This document shows, one piece after another, positions 6,897 to 14,840 of a stretch of DNA of 64,000 bases. Where the stretch lies: contig JAMYFF010000001.1 in the NCBI GenBank assembly GCA_024128875.1, positions 310,001 to 374,000 on the forward strand, in the 5' to 3' direction. This DNA comes from Salinilacustrithrix flava. Lineage in GTDB: Bacteria > Actinomycetota > Acidimicrobiia > Acidimicrobiales > Salinilacustritrichaceae. The notes below the pieces were generated by a model. It was not told where the DNA came from. It saw nothing but the letters and a program-made list of their open reading frames with translations, and did no database searches. Made by a program: the position numbers and the translations under genes. Position 1 is the stretch's first letter, and each line of letters opens with the position of its first letter.

Positions 6897-6943
6897 ACGA
6901 CCTCCGCTCGCTCCTGGCGGCCGACGGGGTCGTCGAGGACCTG

Positions 6944-7507
6944 GTGCTCGGCTCGCGCGTCGGGGTGATGGCGTACCACGGCGGCGACCTCGAGGTCGGC
7001 ACCGACCAGATCGCCGACCTCGTCGCCGAGCGCACCGGCGCCTCCCTCTACGCGGTCCGCCAGCCCGAGGGCATGCGCCACCACCTGCCGTCCAAGCGGT
7101 TCCGGCCGGAGCACTCCGAGCGCCTCGCCGCGTTCGTCCATCACGTCGACGTCGTGATCACCCTCCACGGCTTCGGCCGCCGCTCGATGTTCCGCTCCGT
7201 GCTCCTCGGGGGCGGCAACCGCGGCCTCGCCGGCCTGGTCGCCGCGTCGCTGCGACGGACCCTGCCCGGCTACGAGGTCATCGACGATCTCGACGACATC
7301 CCGCAGGAGCTGCGCGGCGTGCACCCCCACAACCCGGTGAACCTGCCCCGGGAGCAGGGCGTCCAGATCGAGCTGCCGCCGCGGGTCCGCGGCAACGGCC
7401 CGTTCTGGAACAGCTGGGACGGCGGCTTCCCCACCCCGCACACCGAGCGTCTGGTCGACGGCCTCGTCGCCGCCATCGACGCGATCAGGGCGCCAGGCGC
7501 TCCCTGA
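6944..7507 (+). CDS. Poly-gamma-glutamate hydrolase family protein
   Basis: The frame matches the zinc-dependent poly-gamma-glutamate hydrolase/replication-associated family (PF05908): VGVMAYHGGDLEVGTDQIA supplies the HGG and Glu metal ligands, and VVITLHGFGR the second His. NLPREQGVQIELPPRVR resembles the usual C-terminal substrate region, where family members have a conserved QxELPxxxR. The family occurs in phages and as stand-alone bacterial genes, and cleaves gamma-glutamyl bonds. The start is uncertain: there is no ATG before the domain. GTG at 6944 gives a compact 187-aa protein; the frame continues back to a CTG overlapping the ccdA stop. The 3' end overlaps convergent pdxH by 23 bp. 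Confidence 0.72.
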   Translation: MLGSRVGVMAYHGGDLEVGTDQIADLVAERTGASLYAVRQPEGMRHHLPSKRFRPEHSERLAAFVHHVDVVITLHGFGRRSMFRSVLLGGGNRGLAGLVAASLRRTLPGYEVIDDLDDIPQELRGVHPHNPVNLPREQGVQIELPPRVRGNGPFWNSWDGGFPTPHTERLVDGLVAAIDAIRAPGAP

Positions 7508-8123
7508 CCCAGGCGCCGGCCTCGCGCCGGTAGCGCACCCGGTCGTGGAGCCGGCCCGGACGTCCCTGCCAGAACTCCCACCCGTCGGGCACCACGCGGT
7601 AGCCACCCCAGTGCGGGGGGCGGGGCACGTCGCCGGTGAAGCGCTCCTCGGCGGCGGCCAGGTAGCGATCCAGCTCCTCGCGCCCGGCGACGACCTGGGA
7701 CTGCGGCGACGCCCATGCGCCGAGCTGGGAGCCACGCGGCCGGCTGGCGAAGTACGCGTCGGACTCCTCGACCGAGACCTTCTCGGCCCGGCCCCGCACC
7801 CGCACCTGGCGGTGGACCGGCAGCCACAGGAACAGGCACTCGACCACGGGCTGGGCCTCGATCGCATCGGCCTTGGCGCTCTCGTAGTTGGTGAAGAAGC
7901 CCAGGCCCCGCTCGTCGACGCCGCGCAGCAGCACGGTGCGGGCTGAGGGCGTGCCGTCGGGGCGGACCGTTGCCAGCACCATGGCGTGGGGTTCGTCCAT
8001 CGGCTCGTCGACGGCGTCGAACCAGCGGTGGAACTGCACGAGCGGGTCGGGGTCGGCGTCGGCCACGTCGAAGCCCTGGGCCTCGTACTCACGACGGCGG
8101 CGGGCGAGCACCTCGGGATCCAC
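7485..8123 (-). CDS. pdxH: Pyridoxamine 5'-phosphate oxidase
   Basis: An FMN-dependent oxidation of pyridoxamine or pyridoxine 5'-phosphate to pyridoxal 5'-phosphate. The 212-aa length is normal. Diagnostic segments are AMVLATVRPDGTPSARTVLLRG, GFFTNYESAKADAI (FMN phosphate site), FASRPRGSQLGAWASPQSQ, and the C-terminal dimerisation region with PPHWGGYRVVPDGWEFWQG and RLHDRVRYRR, where the conserved RLHDR binds substrate. The start is a GTG at 8123; TAGACA lies 6 nt upstream, near the leaderless pattern. The gene is monocistronic and convergent with the preceding ORF. Confidence 0.95.
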   Translation of the reverse strand: MDPEVLARRRREYEAQGFDVADADPDPLVQFHRWFDAVDEPMDEPHAMVLATVRPDGTPSARTVLLRGVDERGLGFFTNYESAKADAIEAQPVVECLFLWLPVHRQVRVRGRAEKVSVEESDAYFASRPRGSQLGAWASPQSQVVAGREELDRYLAAAEERFTGDVPRPPHWGGYRVVPDGWEFWQGRPGRLHDRVRYRREAGAWVRERLAP

Positions 8124-8201
8124 GTCCTCTGTCTACCGCGGCGCAGCGGCCCGGCCGCCGGCAGGTTCTGACGACGCACCACTTGGGGCACGGACGCTGC
8201 C

Positions 8202-8615
8202 ATGAACGTCGCCGCGCAGATGCTCGAAGCCCGCTCCGACGAGCGAGGTGTCGACCACGCCGCCCTCGCCCTCGCCATCGACGCCATGCACGACGTCGTC
8301 AGCGCCACCACCTCCTGCGCTGACGCCTGCCTGTCCGAGCCCGACGTCGCCGACAAGACCGAGTGCATCCGGGCCTGCCTCGATGCCGCCGACGTGGCCA
8401 CCGCCCTCATCAAGGTCCTGTCCCGCACCGGCCCCACGGTGCAGGGCACCCAGGCGCTGCTGGGCGCCACCGCCAAGATGCTGGCCGAGACCTCCGCGGT
8501 GGCGGCCAGCCACGGCGATCACGACAAGCACTGCCGAATCACCGCCGAGACCACCAGTCGCGGCCAGCAGGCGCTCGCATCCCTCGAGGCTGCGGTCGCT
8601 GCTGCGGAGTCGTAG
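8202..8615 (+). CDS. Small Cys-rich four-helix protein, possible copper-binding (DUF326/Csp-like)
   Basis: A 137-aa all-helical protein. SCADACLSE (C39, C43) and ECIRACLDAADVA (C55, C59) give the CxxxC spacing of Csp copper-storage and DUF326 four-helix bundles, in which cysteines line the core and bind Cu(I). HGDHDKHCRI (His and Cys near residues 104-111) adds further soft-metal ligands. It has fewer cysteines than classical Csp proteins, so capacity would be lower, or the role may be different. There is no signal peptide, so it is probably cytosolic. The start region lacks a strong RBS. The gene is followed by a 12-bp terminator stem. Confidence 0.6.
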   Translation: MNVAAQMLEARSDERGVDHAALALAIDAMHDVVSATTSCADACLSEPDVADKTECIRACLDAADVATALIKVLSRTGPTVQGTQALLGATAKMLAETSAVAASHGDHDKHCRITAETTSRGQQALASLEAAVAAAES

Positions 8616-8640
8616 GGCCGCCCGTTCCCTCTGCTCCGAA

Positions 8641-8674
8641 GGCCCCCGACCGTCCTCCCATTCGGTCGGGGGCC
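8641..8674. terminator. Terminator hairpin between convergent genes
   Basis: The perfect 12-bp stem GGCCCCCGACCG and CGGTCGGGGGCC has a 10-nt loop. It lies between the Cys-rich protein gene and convergent acetoacetyl-CoA synthetase. There is no T-tract, so it may be a bidirectional GC-rich stem. Confidence 0.65.
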
Positions 8675-8708
8675 CTGCCGCGCCCGGGCCCCGAGCGGAC
8701 CGGACCGG

Positions 8709-10637
8709 TCAGCGATCGGTGACGGCGTCTCGCACGGCCCAGAGCACGTCGGGGTCGAGCAGCGCCTCGGTGTTGCGCACCTCGCGCCCGTTGACCGCAT
8801 CGGCCACGGCCAGCTCGACCAGCTTCCCGGACCGGGTCCGGGGCAGGTCGGCGACGGCCACGATGCGGCGGGGCACGTGGCGGGGTGAGCAGCTCGACCG
8901 CACGGTGCCGGCGATGCGCGCCCGCAGCTCGTCGTCGAGCTCGACCCCGGCATCGAGGACGACCAGCAGCACGATGCGCACGTCGGTCCCGCCGTCGTCG
9001 TCGGTGACCTCCTCGCCGAAGACCAGCGACTCGGCGATGCCGGGCAGGCCCTCGACCGCGCGGTAGATCTCGGCGGTGCCGATGCGGATGCCGCCGGGGT
9101 TCAGGGTGGTGTCGCTGCGGCCGTGGATGACCACGCCACCGTGCTCGGTCCAGCTGGCGAAGTCCCCGTGGTGCCAGACGCCGTACCCGTCGCCGGCGTC
9201 GGGGTAGCGGTCGTAGTACGCCGCCCGGTACCGGCTGCCGTCGTCGTCACCCCAGAACCCGAGGGGCTGGCTCGGGAACGGCCGGGTGCAGACCAGCTCG
9301 CCACGCTGACCGGGGCCGAGCGGCTCGCCGGCCTCGGACCACACGTCGACAGCCATGCCGAGGCCGGGACGCTGGATCTCCCCGGCGTGCACCGATGAGG
9401 TCGGGTCGCCCAGCACGAAGCAGGCGCACAGGTCGGTGCCGCCGCTGATCGAGGCGAGGTGCACGTCGGCCTTCACGTGCTCGTGCACCCAGGCGAAGCG
9501 CTCCGGGCTGAGCGGCGAGCCGGTGGAGGCCAGCGTGCGCAGCGAGGACAGGTCGTGGTGCTCAGCGGGCGCGTACCCCTGGTGGGCCAGCGCGTCGAGG
9601 TACTTGGCGCCGACGCCGAGCACGTCCACGCCGTGGCGGTCGACCAGGTCCCACAGCCGCGACGGACCCGGGTGGGCCACATTGCCGTCGACGGTGACGA
9701 TCGTGACGCCGGAGGCCAGGGCCGAGACCAGCCAGTTCCACATCATCCACCCGCACGTCGTGACGTAGAGCAGGCGGTCCCCTGCGGACAGGTCGGTGTG
9801 GAGCTGGTGCTCCTTGGCGTGCTGGAGCAGCACGCGGCCGGTGGCGTGCACGATGCACTTCGGCGTGCCGGTGGTGCCGCTCGAGTACAGGACGTACCAG
9901 GGGTGGTCGAAGCTGCGCCGGACGAGGGGGGCGGGCGTGCCGCGATGGGGTTCGAGGAACGAGGCCCAGTCGTGCCCGAGGACGACCGTGCGCCGCAGCG
10001 TCGGCAGCCCGGCCTCGATCTCGGCCCGCACGTCGCGCCGGTCGTGGTGGACGCCGCCGTAGTCGTAGCCGTCGACGGCGAACAGGACCACCGGCTCGAT
10101 CTGGCCGAAGCGGTCGAGCACGCCGGCCGCACCGAAGTCCGGGCTGGTCGAGGAGAAGACGGCGCCGAGCGCGGCCGCGCCGAGCATCGCCACGACGGCC
10201 TCGATGCCGTTGGGAAGCCACGCCGCGACCCGGTCGCCCTCGCCGACGCCGACCTCGGCGAGGGCCGCGGCCATGGCCCCGACCTCGATGGCGAGGTGGT
10301 CCCACGACATGGAGCGGCTGCCGGTCTCGGACTCGGCGATGACCGCCGGCTCGCTCCCGGTGCGCCGCAGCACGTGCTCGACGACGCTGAGCCGGGCATC
10401 GGGGAAGAACCGGGCCTCGGGCATCGACGCACCGGGGTCGAGCACGGTCGAGCCGGGGTCACCGACCAGGCCGCACTCGTCCCACACGGCCGGCCAGAAC
10501 CGGTCCGGCTCCGAGACCGACAGGTCGTGGAGCGCCTCGTAGCCGTCGCAGCCGAGCCGCTCGGCGAAGCGGGCCATGTTGGTGGCGGCCACCCGCTCGG
10601 GCGACGGCGTCCAGAGCAGCTCCCCGAGCTCGGTCAC
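8709..10637 (-). CDS. Acetoacetate-CoA ligase (acetoacetyl-CoA synthetase)
   Basis: A 642-aa ANL-superfamily ligase that activates acetoacetate with ATP and CoA. The N-terminal ACS cap (LWTPSPERVAATNMARF) and the length distinguish it from shorter fatty-acyl ligases. Adenylation motifs are YSSGTTGTPKCIVH, the CGWMMWNWLVSALASG segment typical of acetoacetyl-CoA synthetases, SGGTDLCACFVLG, the GDFASWTEHGG hinge region and the C-terminal catalytic Lys in TRSGKLVE. The start is a GTG at 10637 with TACGGT 7 nt upstream. It lies 14 bp downstream of serS on the same strand, so it may also be read through from serS. It feeds ketone bodies or PHB-derived acetoacetate into central metabolism. Confidence 0.88.
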   Translation of the reverse strand: MTELGELLWTPSPERVAATNMARFAERLGCDGYEALHDLSVSEPDRFWPAVWDECGLVGDPGSTVLDPGASMPEARFFPDARLSVVEHVLRRTGSEPAVIAESETGSRSMSWDHLAIEVGAMAAALAEVGVGEGDRVAAWLPNGIEAVVAMLGAAALGAVFSSTSPDFGAAGVLDRFGQIEPVVLFAVDGYDYGGVHHDRRDVRAEIEAGLPTLRRTVVLGHDWASFLEPHRGTPAPLVRRSFDHPWYVLYSSGTTGTPKCIVHATGRVLLQHAKEHQLHTDLSAGDRLLYVTTCGWMMWNWLVSALASGVTIVTVDGNVAHPGPSRLWDLVDRHGVDVLGVGAKYLDALAHQGYAPAEHHDLSSLRTLASTGSPLSPERFAWVHEHVKADVHLASISGGTDLCACFVLGDPTSSVHAGEIQRPGLGMAVDVWSEAGEPLGPGQRGELVCTRPFPSQPLGFWGDDDGSRYRAAYYDRYPDAGDGYGVWHHGDFASWTEHGGVVIHGRSDTTLNPGGIRIGTAEIYRAVEGLPGIAESLVFGEEVTDDDGGTDVRIVLLVVLDAGVELDDELRARIAGTVRSSCSPRHVPRRIVAVADLPRTRSGKLVELAVADAVNGREVRNTEALLDPDVLWAVRDAVTDR

Positions 10638-10644
10638 GGGTCGG

Positions 10645-10650
10645 ACCGTA
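10645..10650 (-). promoter_or_regulatory. -10-like element for the acetoacetyl-CoA synthetase gene
   Basis: TACGGT on the minus strand lies 7 nt before the GTG at 10637 in the 14-bp gap after serS. It suggests an internal, leaderless promoter in addition to any serS read-through. Confidence 0.45.
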
Positions 10651-10651
10651 G

Positions 10652-11956
10652 TCAGGCGGCGGGGATGTGGGTGGCGCCACCGAGGCGGGGCTGGAGCACC
10701 TCGGGGATGGCGACGCTGCCGTCGGGCTGGCGGTGGGTCTCGAGCAGCGCGGCGACGGTGCGGGGCCAGCCCATGGCCGAGCCGTTCACGGTGTGGCACA
10801 CCTGGGTGCCCTTCTCGCCCGCCCGCTTCCAGCGCACGTTGGCCCGGCGGGCCTGGTAGTCGGCGAACCAGCTGACCGAGGAGACCTCGAGCCACTCGCC
10901 CACGCCCGGGGCGTAGGCCTCGATGTCCCACGTGCGGGCGGCCGAGCCGCCGAGGTCGCCGGCGCACAGGTCGAGGATCCGGTAGCTGAGCCCGAAGTCC
11001 TGGAGGATCTGCTCGCTGCGGGCGAGGATCTCCTCCTGCAGGGCGATGGCCTGCTCGGCGCCGTCGGCGTAGCCCATGAGCTCGACCTTGTCGAACTCAT
11101 GGCTGCGCAGCAGACCCCGGGTGTCGCGGCCGGCCGCGCCGGCCTCGCGCCGGAAGCACGACGTGTAGGCGGTGAAGCGCACCGGCAGCGTGTCCCAGTC
11201 GAGGACCTCGTCGGCGGCCATCGACGTGAGCGGGACCTCGGCGGTGGGGATCGTCCAGAGGTCGTCTCGCTCGACGTGGTACGCCTCGTCCTCGAACTTG
11301 GGCAGGTGCCCGGTGCCGATCATGGTGTCGGTCTTGACCAGCGTCGGCGGGCGGATCTCCTCCCACACGGCGCCGTTGGCCGGATCCGCGCTGGCGTCGA
11401 GGCTGTGGCCGATCATGGCGCGCAGCAGCCGGGCACCCCAGCCCCGGTACATGGTGAACATGGACCCGCTGATCTTCACGGCCCGCTCGCCGTCGATGAT
11501 GCCGAGCTCGGTGCCGATGTCCCAGTGCGGCACCCGCTGGTGGTCGGCGAAGGTGTCGGGGCCGGGCCCGTGGGTGCGCAGCACGACGTTGTCGGCCTCG
11601 CTGGCCCCGTCGGGAGCGTCGTCGCTCGGGACGTTGGGGATGCGCAGCAGCGCGTCCCGGATGTCGGCCTGGAGCCCGTCGGCCGCGGCCGCCAGCTCCT
11701 TCTCCCGGTCGCCGAGGCGCTTGGACTCGGCCTTGCGGGCCTCGGCCTCGTCGCGCTGGCCGGCCTTGAACAGCTCGCCGATCTCCTTGGACACGGTCTT
11801 GACCTGGTTGCGCAGGTCGTCGACCTCGGCGCCCACCGCCCGGGCCCGCTCGTCGAGCTCGAGGACCCGGTCGAGCAGGGCCAGGTCGGCGCCGCGCCGG
11901 GACAGCCCGGCGCGGATGGCGTCGGGTTCGGACCGGATGCGGCGCAGGTCGAGCAC
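10652..11956 (-). CDS. serS: Seryl-tRNA synthetase
   Basis: A class II synthetase of 434 aa that charges tRNA-Ser (and tRNA-Sec). The N-terminal antiparallel coiled coil that grips the long variable arm is visible at about residues 25-105. The catalytic domain has PPTLVKTDTMIGTGHLPKF, the TIPTAEVPLT substrate loop, motif 2 at TSCFRREAG followed by DTRGLLRSHEFDKVE, and NGSAMGWPRTVAALLE at the C-terminus as motif 3. The start is the GTG at 11956, beginning LDLRRIR; TACCGT lies exactly 6 nt upstream. The only aminoacyl-tRNA synthetase gene in the window. Confidence 0.97.
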   Translation of the reverse strand: MLDLRRIRSEPDAIRAGLSRRGADLALLDRVLELDERARAVGAEVDDLRNQVKTVSKEIGELFKAGQRDEAEARKAESKRLGDREKELAAAADGLQADIRDALLRIPNVPSDDAPDGASEADNVVLRTHGPGPDTFADHQRVPHWDIGTELGIIDGERAVKISGSMFTMYRGWGARLLRAMIGHSLDASADPANGAVWEEIRPPTLVKTDTMIGTGHLPKFEDEAYHVERDDLWTIPTAEVPLTSMAADEVLDWDTLPVRFTAYTSCFRREAGAAGRDTRGLLRSHEFDKVELMGYADGAEQAIALQEEILARSEQILQDFGLSYRILDLCAGDLGGSAARTWDIEAYAPGVGEWLEVSSVSWFADYQARRANVRWKRAGEKGTQVCHTVNGSAMGWPRTVAALLETHRQPDGSVAIPEVLQPRLGGATHIPAA

Positions 11957-11962
11957 GAAGGC

Positions 11963-11968
11963 ACGGTA
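11963..11968 (-). promoter_or_regulatory. -10-like element for serS (leaderless)
   Basis: TACCGT on the minus strand lies 6 nt before the GTG start of serS, identical in sequence and spacing to the elements before the histidine kinase and cupin genes. Confidence 0.55.
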
Positions 11969-12083
11969 GTGGAGGGCCCAAGGTCCCGAAACCAGGATCC
12001 GTCACCAGTCCGTAACATGCGTTTCGTACGGTCTGGTCCCGGACCCACCGGATGGGTGGGACCCCGAACTGACGAGGAGTGCC

Positions 12084-12419
12084 ATGTCCAACCGTCACCG
12101 TTCGCACAAGGAAGCCGCCCCCGGTGCCACGCACCCGGCTCCGCCGAAGGAGGAGCGCAAGGCGGCCAACCGCAAGGCCCGCCACCGCACCCACGAGCTG
12201 CTCGCCCACGCCGACCTCGAGTCCGGCGAGGAGATCGTGCCTCCGCGACCGGTGCACACCCGACTCGACACCGAGCGGGGTGAGGTCAGCGGCTCCAACG
12301 GACGGCCTGGACGTGAGTACCGGCACTGGAAGCAGAAGTTCTGGAAGCGGCGCACCAACGTGCGAGCCCAGAAGGCGATGCTGGCGAACCAGGAGCTGCC
12401 CACCCCCGAGATCGGCTGA
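12084..12419 (+). CDS. Small basic protein of unknown function
   Basis: A 111-aa Lys/Arg-rich product with no family I recognise. A basic N-terminal half (KEERKAANRKARHRTHELL) is followed by a short acidic patch (HADLESGEEIV), then a basic aromatic segment, YRHWKQKFWKRRTNVRAQK, ending LPTPEIG. There is no signal peptide or membrane segment. The composition suggests a nucleic-acid- or ribosome-associated protein, which is inference only. The start is well supported by GAGGAG five nt before the ATG. A 12-bp terminator follows, so the gene is an independent unit divergent from serS. Confidence 0.7.
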   Translation: MSNRHRSHKEAAPGATHPAPPKEERKAANRKARHRTHELLAHADLESGEEIVPPRPVHTRLDTERGEVSGSNGRPGREYRHWKQKFWKRRTNVRAQKAMLANQELPTPEIG

Positions 12420-12443
12420 CTCCGGCTGACGCCGAGCGCGGGA

Positions 12444-12471
12444 GCGGCCCGGGGCGGGTGCCCCGGGCCGC
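12444..12471 (+). terminator. Terminator hairpin after the small basic protein gene
   Basis: The perfect 12-bp stem GCGGCCCGGGGC and GCCCCGGGCCGC has a GGGT loop. It lies 25 bp after the stop codon of the basic protein gene and just before the convergent acyl-CoA ligase stop. There is no T-tract. Confidence 0.7.
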
Positions 12472-12498
12472 GTCGCGTCTGGATGGGGTGGCGCCCGT

Positions 12499-14061
12499 TC
12501 AGTTCACGTTGCGCTCGCGGCCCTCCCAGTACGGGGCGCGCAGGTCCTTCTTGAGCATCTTGCCGGTGGGGTTGCGGGGGATCTCGGCGATGAAGTCCAC
12601 CGACTTGGGCACCTTGAACCCGGCCAGCTGCTCGCGGGCGAAGGCGATGATCTCCTCCGGCTCCGGGTCCTGGCCCTCGGCCTTGACGACCAGGGCCTTG
12701 CCGACCTCACCCCACTTCTCGTCGGGCACGCCGATGACGGCCACGTCGGCGACGCCGGGGTGCTTCATGAGGGCGTTCTCGACCTCGGCGGGGTACACGT
12801 TCTCGCCGCCGGACACGATCATGTCCTTCACGCGGTCGTGGATGTACAGGTAGCCGTCGTCGTCGAAGTACCCGATGTCACCGGTGCGGAACCAGTCCCC
12901 GTCGACGTAGGCGGCCTCGGTGCCCTCGGGGTTCCTCCAGTACCCGACCATGTTCTGGTCGGAGCGGGTGATGATCTCGCCGACCTCGCCGGTGGGCACC
13001 TCCTCGAAGGTGTCCGGGTCGACGATCTTCATCTCGACGTTGCCGTTGGGCTTGCCGGCCGAGCGGAGGCGGTGCCGGTTGGGGCCGTCGACGTCGTGGT
13101 CCTCGGGCGGCAGCGTCACGATGGCACCGGTGGTCTCGGTGAGGCCGTAGGCCTGGGCGAACTTGCAGCCGAAGGTCTTGACCGAGCCGGCCAGCACCTC
13201 CTCGGTGATCGGCGAGGCGCCGTACACGAGCATCTCCAGGCTCGAGTAGTCGCCGTCGTGCACGTTGGGCATCATCAGCATGAACTGGAACACCGCCGGC
13301 ACGAGGAACGCGTGCGTGATGCGCTCCTTGCCGATGACGTCGATGATCGCGGCGGGATCGATCTCACGGACGATGACCGACGTGCCCCCGTTGAACATGC
13401 CGGCCATGGCCCAGCCCGAACCGCCGATGTGGAACAGCGGCATGGCGACCATGCTCACCATCGCCTCGCTGAAGCCCCACTGCTCGCTGGCGTCGGGCAG
13501 CAGCGCGAACAGGTTGTCGTTGGACAGCATCACGCCCTTGGGCAGCCCCGTCGTCCCCGACGAGTAGAGCTGGAAGGCCACGTCGGAGCCGGTGGGCTGC
13601 ACCCCCGGGTCGCTGTCGTCGTCGCCCATCCAGGTCTCGTAGGACTCGAACCGGTCGTCCTCACCCAGGCACACGAACGTCGTGGTCGAGGTCAGGTCGT
13701 CGCGGATGGCGGCGACGGTGTCGGCGAACTCCTGGCCGAAGAAGAACACCTTGGCCTCGGCGTCGTTCACGATCCAGGCCACCTCGGGCGGGGCCAGGCG
13801 CCAGTTGACGTTGACCGTGACCGCGTTCAGCTTGGCGCAGCCGAAGAACACCTCGAAGTACTCGTAGCCGTTCTTGTCGATGAACGCGACGCGGTCCTCC
13901 GGGCCGACCCCAGCCGCCGCGAGGGCGTTGGCCACGCGGTTGGAGCGACGGTCGAGCTCGCTCCACGTCTGGCGGTGCTCGTCCTGGACGATCGCGACCT
14001 TGTCGCCCCGTTCCTTCGCGTGCGTGCGGATGACGTCGGCTGTGCTGGCGATGGTCGACAT
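12499..14061 (-). CDS. Fatty-acid/long-chain acyl-CoA ligase (AMP-forming)
   Basis: A 520-aa ANL-superfamily enzyme that activates a carboxylic acid through an acyl-AMP. Motifs are QLYSSGTTGLPKGVMLS (P-loop), AQAYGLTETTGAIV, WFRTGDIGYFDDDGYLYIHDR, VKDMIVSGGENVYPAEVE and the C-terminal catalytic Lys in NPTGKMLKKDLR. The overall pattern fits FadD3/FadD13-like ligases of lipid, steroid or aromatic-acid catabolism rather than acetate activation. The ATG at 14061 has a strong AGGGGG ribosome binding site 8 nt upstream, so unlike many neighbours it has a leadered transcript. Substrate not determinable. Confidence 0.88.
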   Translation of the reverse strand: MSTIASTADVIRTHAKERGDKVAIVQDEHRQTWSELDRRSNRVANALAAAGVGPEDRVAFIDKNGYEYFEVFFGCAKLNAVTVNVNWRLAPPEVAWIVNDAEAKVFFFGQEFADTVAAIRDDLTSTTTFVCLGEDDRFESYETWMGDDDSDPGVQPTGSDVAFQLYSSGTTGLPKGVMLSNDNLFALLPDASEQWGFSEAMVSMVAMPLFHIGGSGWAMAGMFNGGTSVIVREIDPAAIIDVIGKERITHAFLVPAVFQFMLMMPNVHDGDYSSLEMLVYGASPITEEVLAGSVKTFGCKFAQAYGLTETTGAIVTLPPEDHDVDGPNRHRLRSAGKPNGNVEMKIVDPDTFEEVPTGEVGEIITRSDQNMVGYWRNPEGTEAAYVDGDWFRTGDIGYFDDDGYLYIHDRVKDMIVSGGENVYPAEVENALMKHPGVADVAVIGVPDEKWGEVGKALVVKAEGQDPEPEEIIAFAREQLAGFKVPKSVDFIAEIPRNPTGKMLKKDLRAPYWEGRERNVN

Positions 14062-14133
14062 CGCATGTTCCCCCTGGATCGGCTTCTGTGGGGGCACATC
14101 CTGCCAATCGTGCGGCGGTCGCGCACTGCGCCC

Positions 14134-14808
14134 TCAGGCGCCGCGCAGCAGATCTCCCAGGGCCGAGGTCTCCACGTCCCGGCAGAGCGTGCCGACGTCG
14201 TCGTGCACCTCCACGGCGCCGGCCTGCACCAGCTCGTCGTGGCCCCACCCGCCGGTGCGGACGGCGAGGGCCCCGATGCCCGCGGCCTTGGCCGCCTGCA
14301 GATCCCAGCCCGTGTCGCCGATGACGACTGCCCGTGACGCCGCGCCGTCGGCCTTGGCCAGCGCGGTGAGGAACACGTCCGGCGCCGGCTTGGCGTGCGC
14401 CACGTCGGTGTCGGTCGTGATGCCGTCGACGCCGGACTCGTCGAGGTCGAGGGCGCGCAGGTGGTGGGCGACCAGGTCCTCCGGCGAGGACGTGGCCAGC
14501 ACCGCCCTGCCACCGCGGTCCTGCACGGTGCGGATCAGGTCCCGCGCGCCGGGGAAGGCCTGCACCTCGGGCGCGAGCTCCTCGAAGTGCGAGCGCCACG
14601 CCGACTTCACGTCCTCGTCCTCCCGACCGATGCAGTCCTCCATCAGCTTGGTGCCCGACGCGCCGATGAGCCGGTGGATCCGCCACGACGCCACGTCGTG
14701 GCCGTTGTCGAGGAACGCCCGGCGCCACGCCAGCGTGTGGAGGTAGTTGGTGTCGGTCAGGGTCCCGTCGACGTCGAAGAGGACCACGGGTGCGGTGTCG
14801 GCAGACAT
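14134..14808 (-). CDS. HAD-superfamily phosphatase (phosphoglycolate phosphatase-like)
   Basis: A 224-aa haloacid-dehalogenase-fold hydrolase with a C1 helical cap. Motif I is LFDVDGTLTDT (nucleophile D12, acid/base D14), motif II LATSS, motif III AKPAPDVF (Lys), and motif IV GDTGWDLQAAKAAG (metal Asp). The cap sequence, including YLHTLAWRRAFLDNG and IGASGTKLMED, matches the beta-phosphoglucomutase/phosphoglycolate phosphatase group. TAGGGA lies 7 nt upstream of the ATG, overlapping the promoter region of the divergent antiporter, with 32 bp between start codons. Confidence 0.88.
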   Translation of the reverse strand: MSADTAPVVLFDVDGTLTDTNYLHTLAWRRAFLDNGHDVASWRIHRLIGASGTKLMEDCIGREDEDVKSAWRSHFEELAPEVQAFPGARDLIRTVQDRGGRAVLATSSPEDLVAHHLRALDLDESGVDGITTDTDVAHAKPAPDVFLTALAKADGAASRAVVIGDTGWDLQAAKAAGIGALAVRTGGWGHDELVQAGAVEVHDDVGTLCRDVETSALGDLLRGA

Positions 14809-14840
14809 GGCGCCGTCCCTACCCGGGTAGTGCGCCCGAC

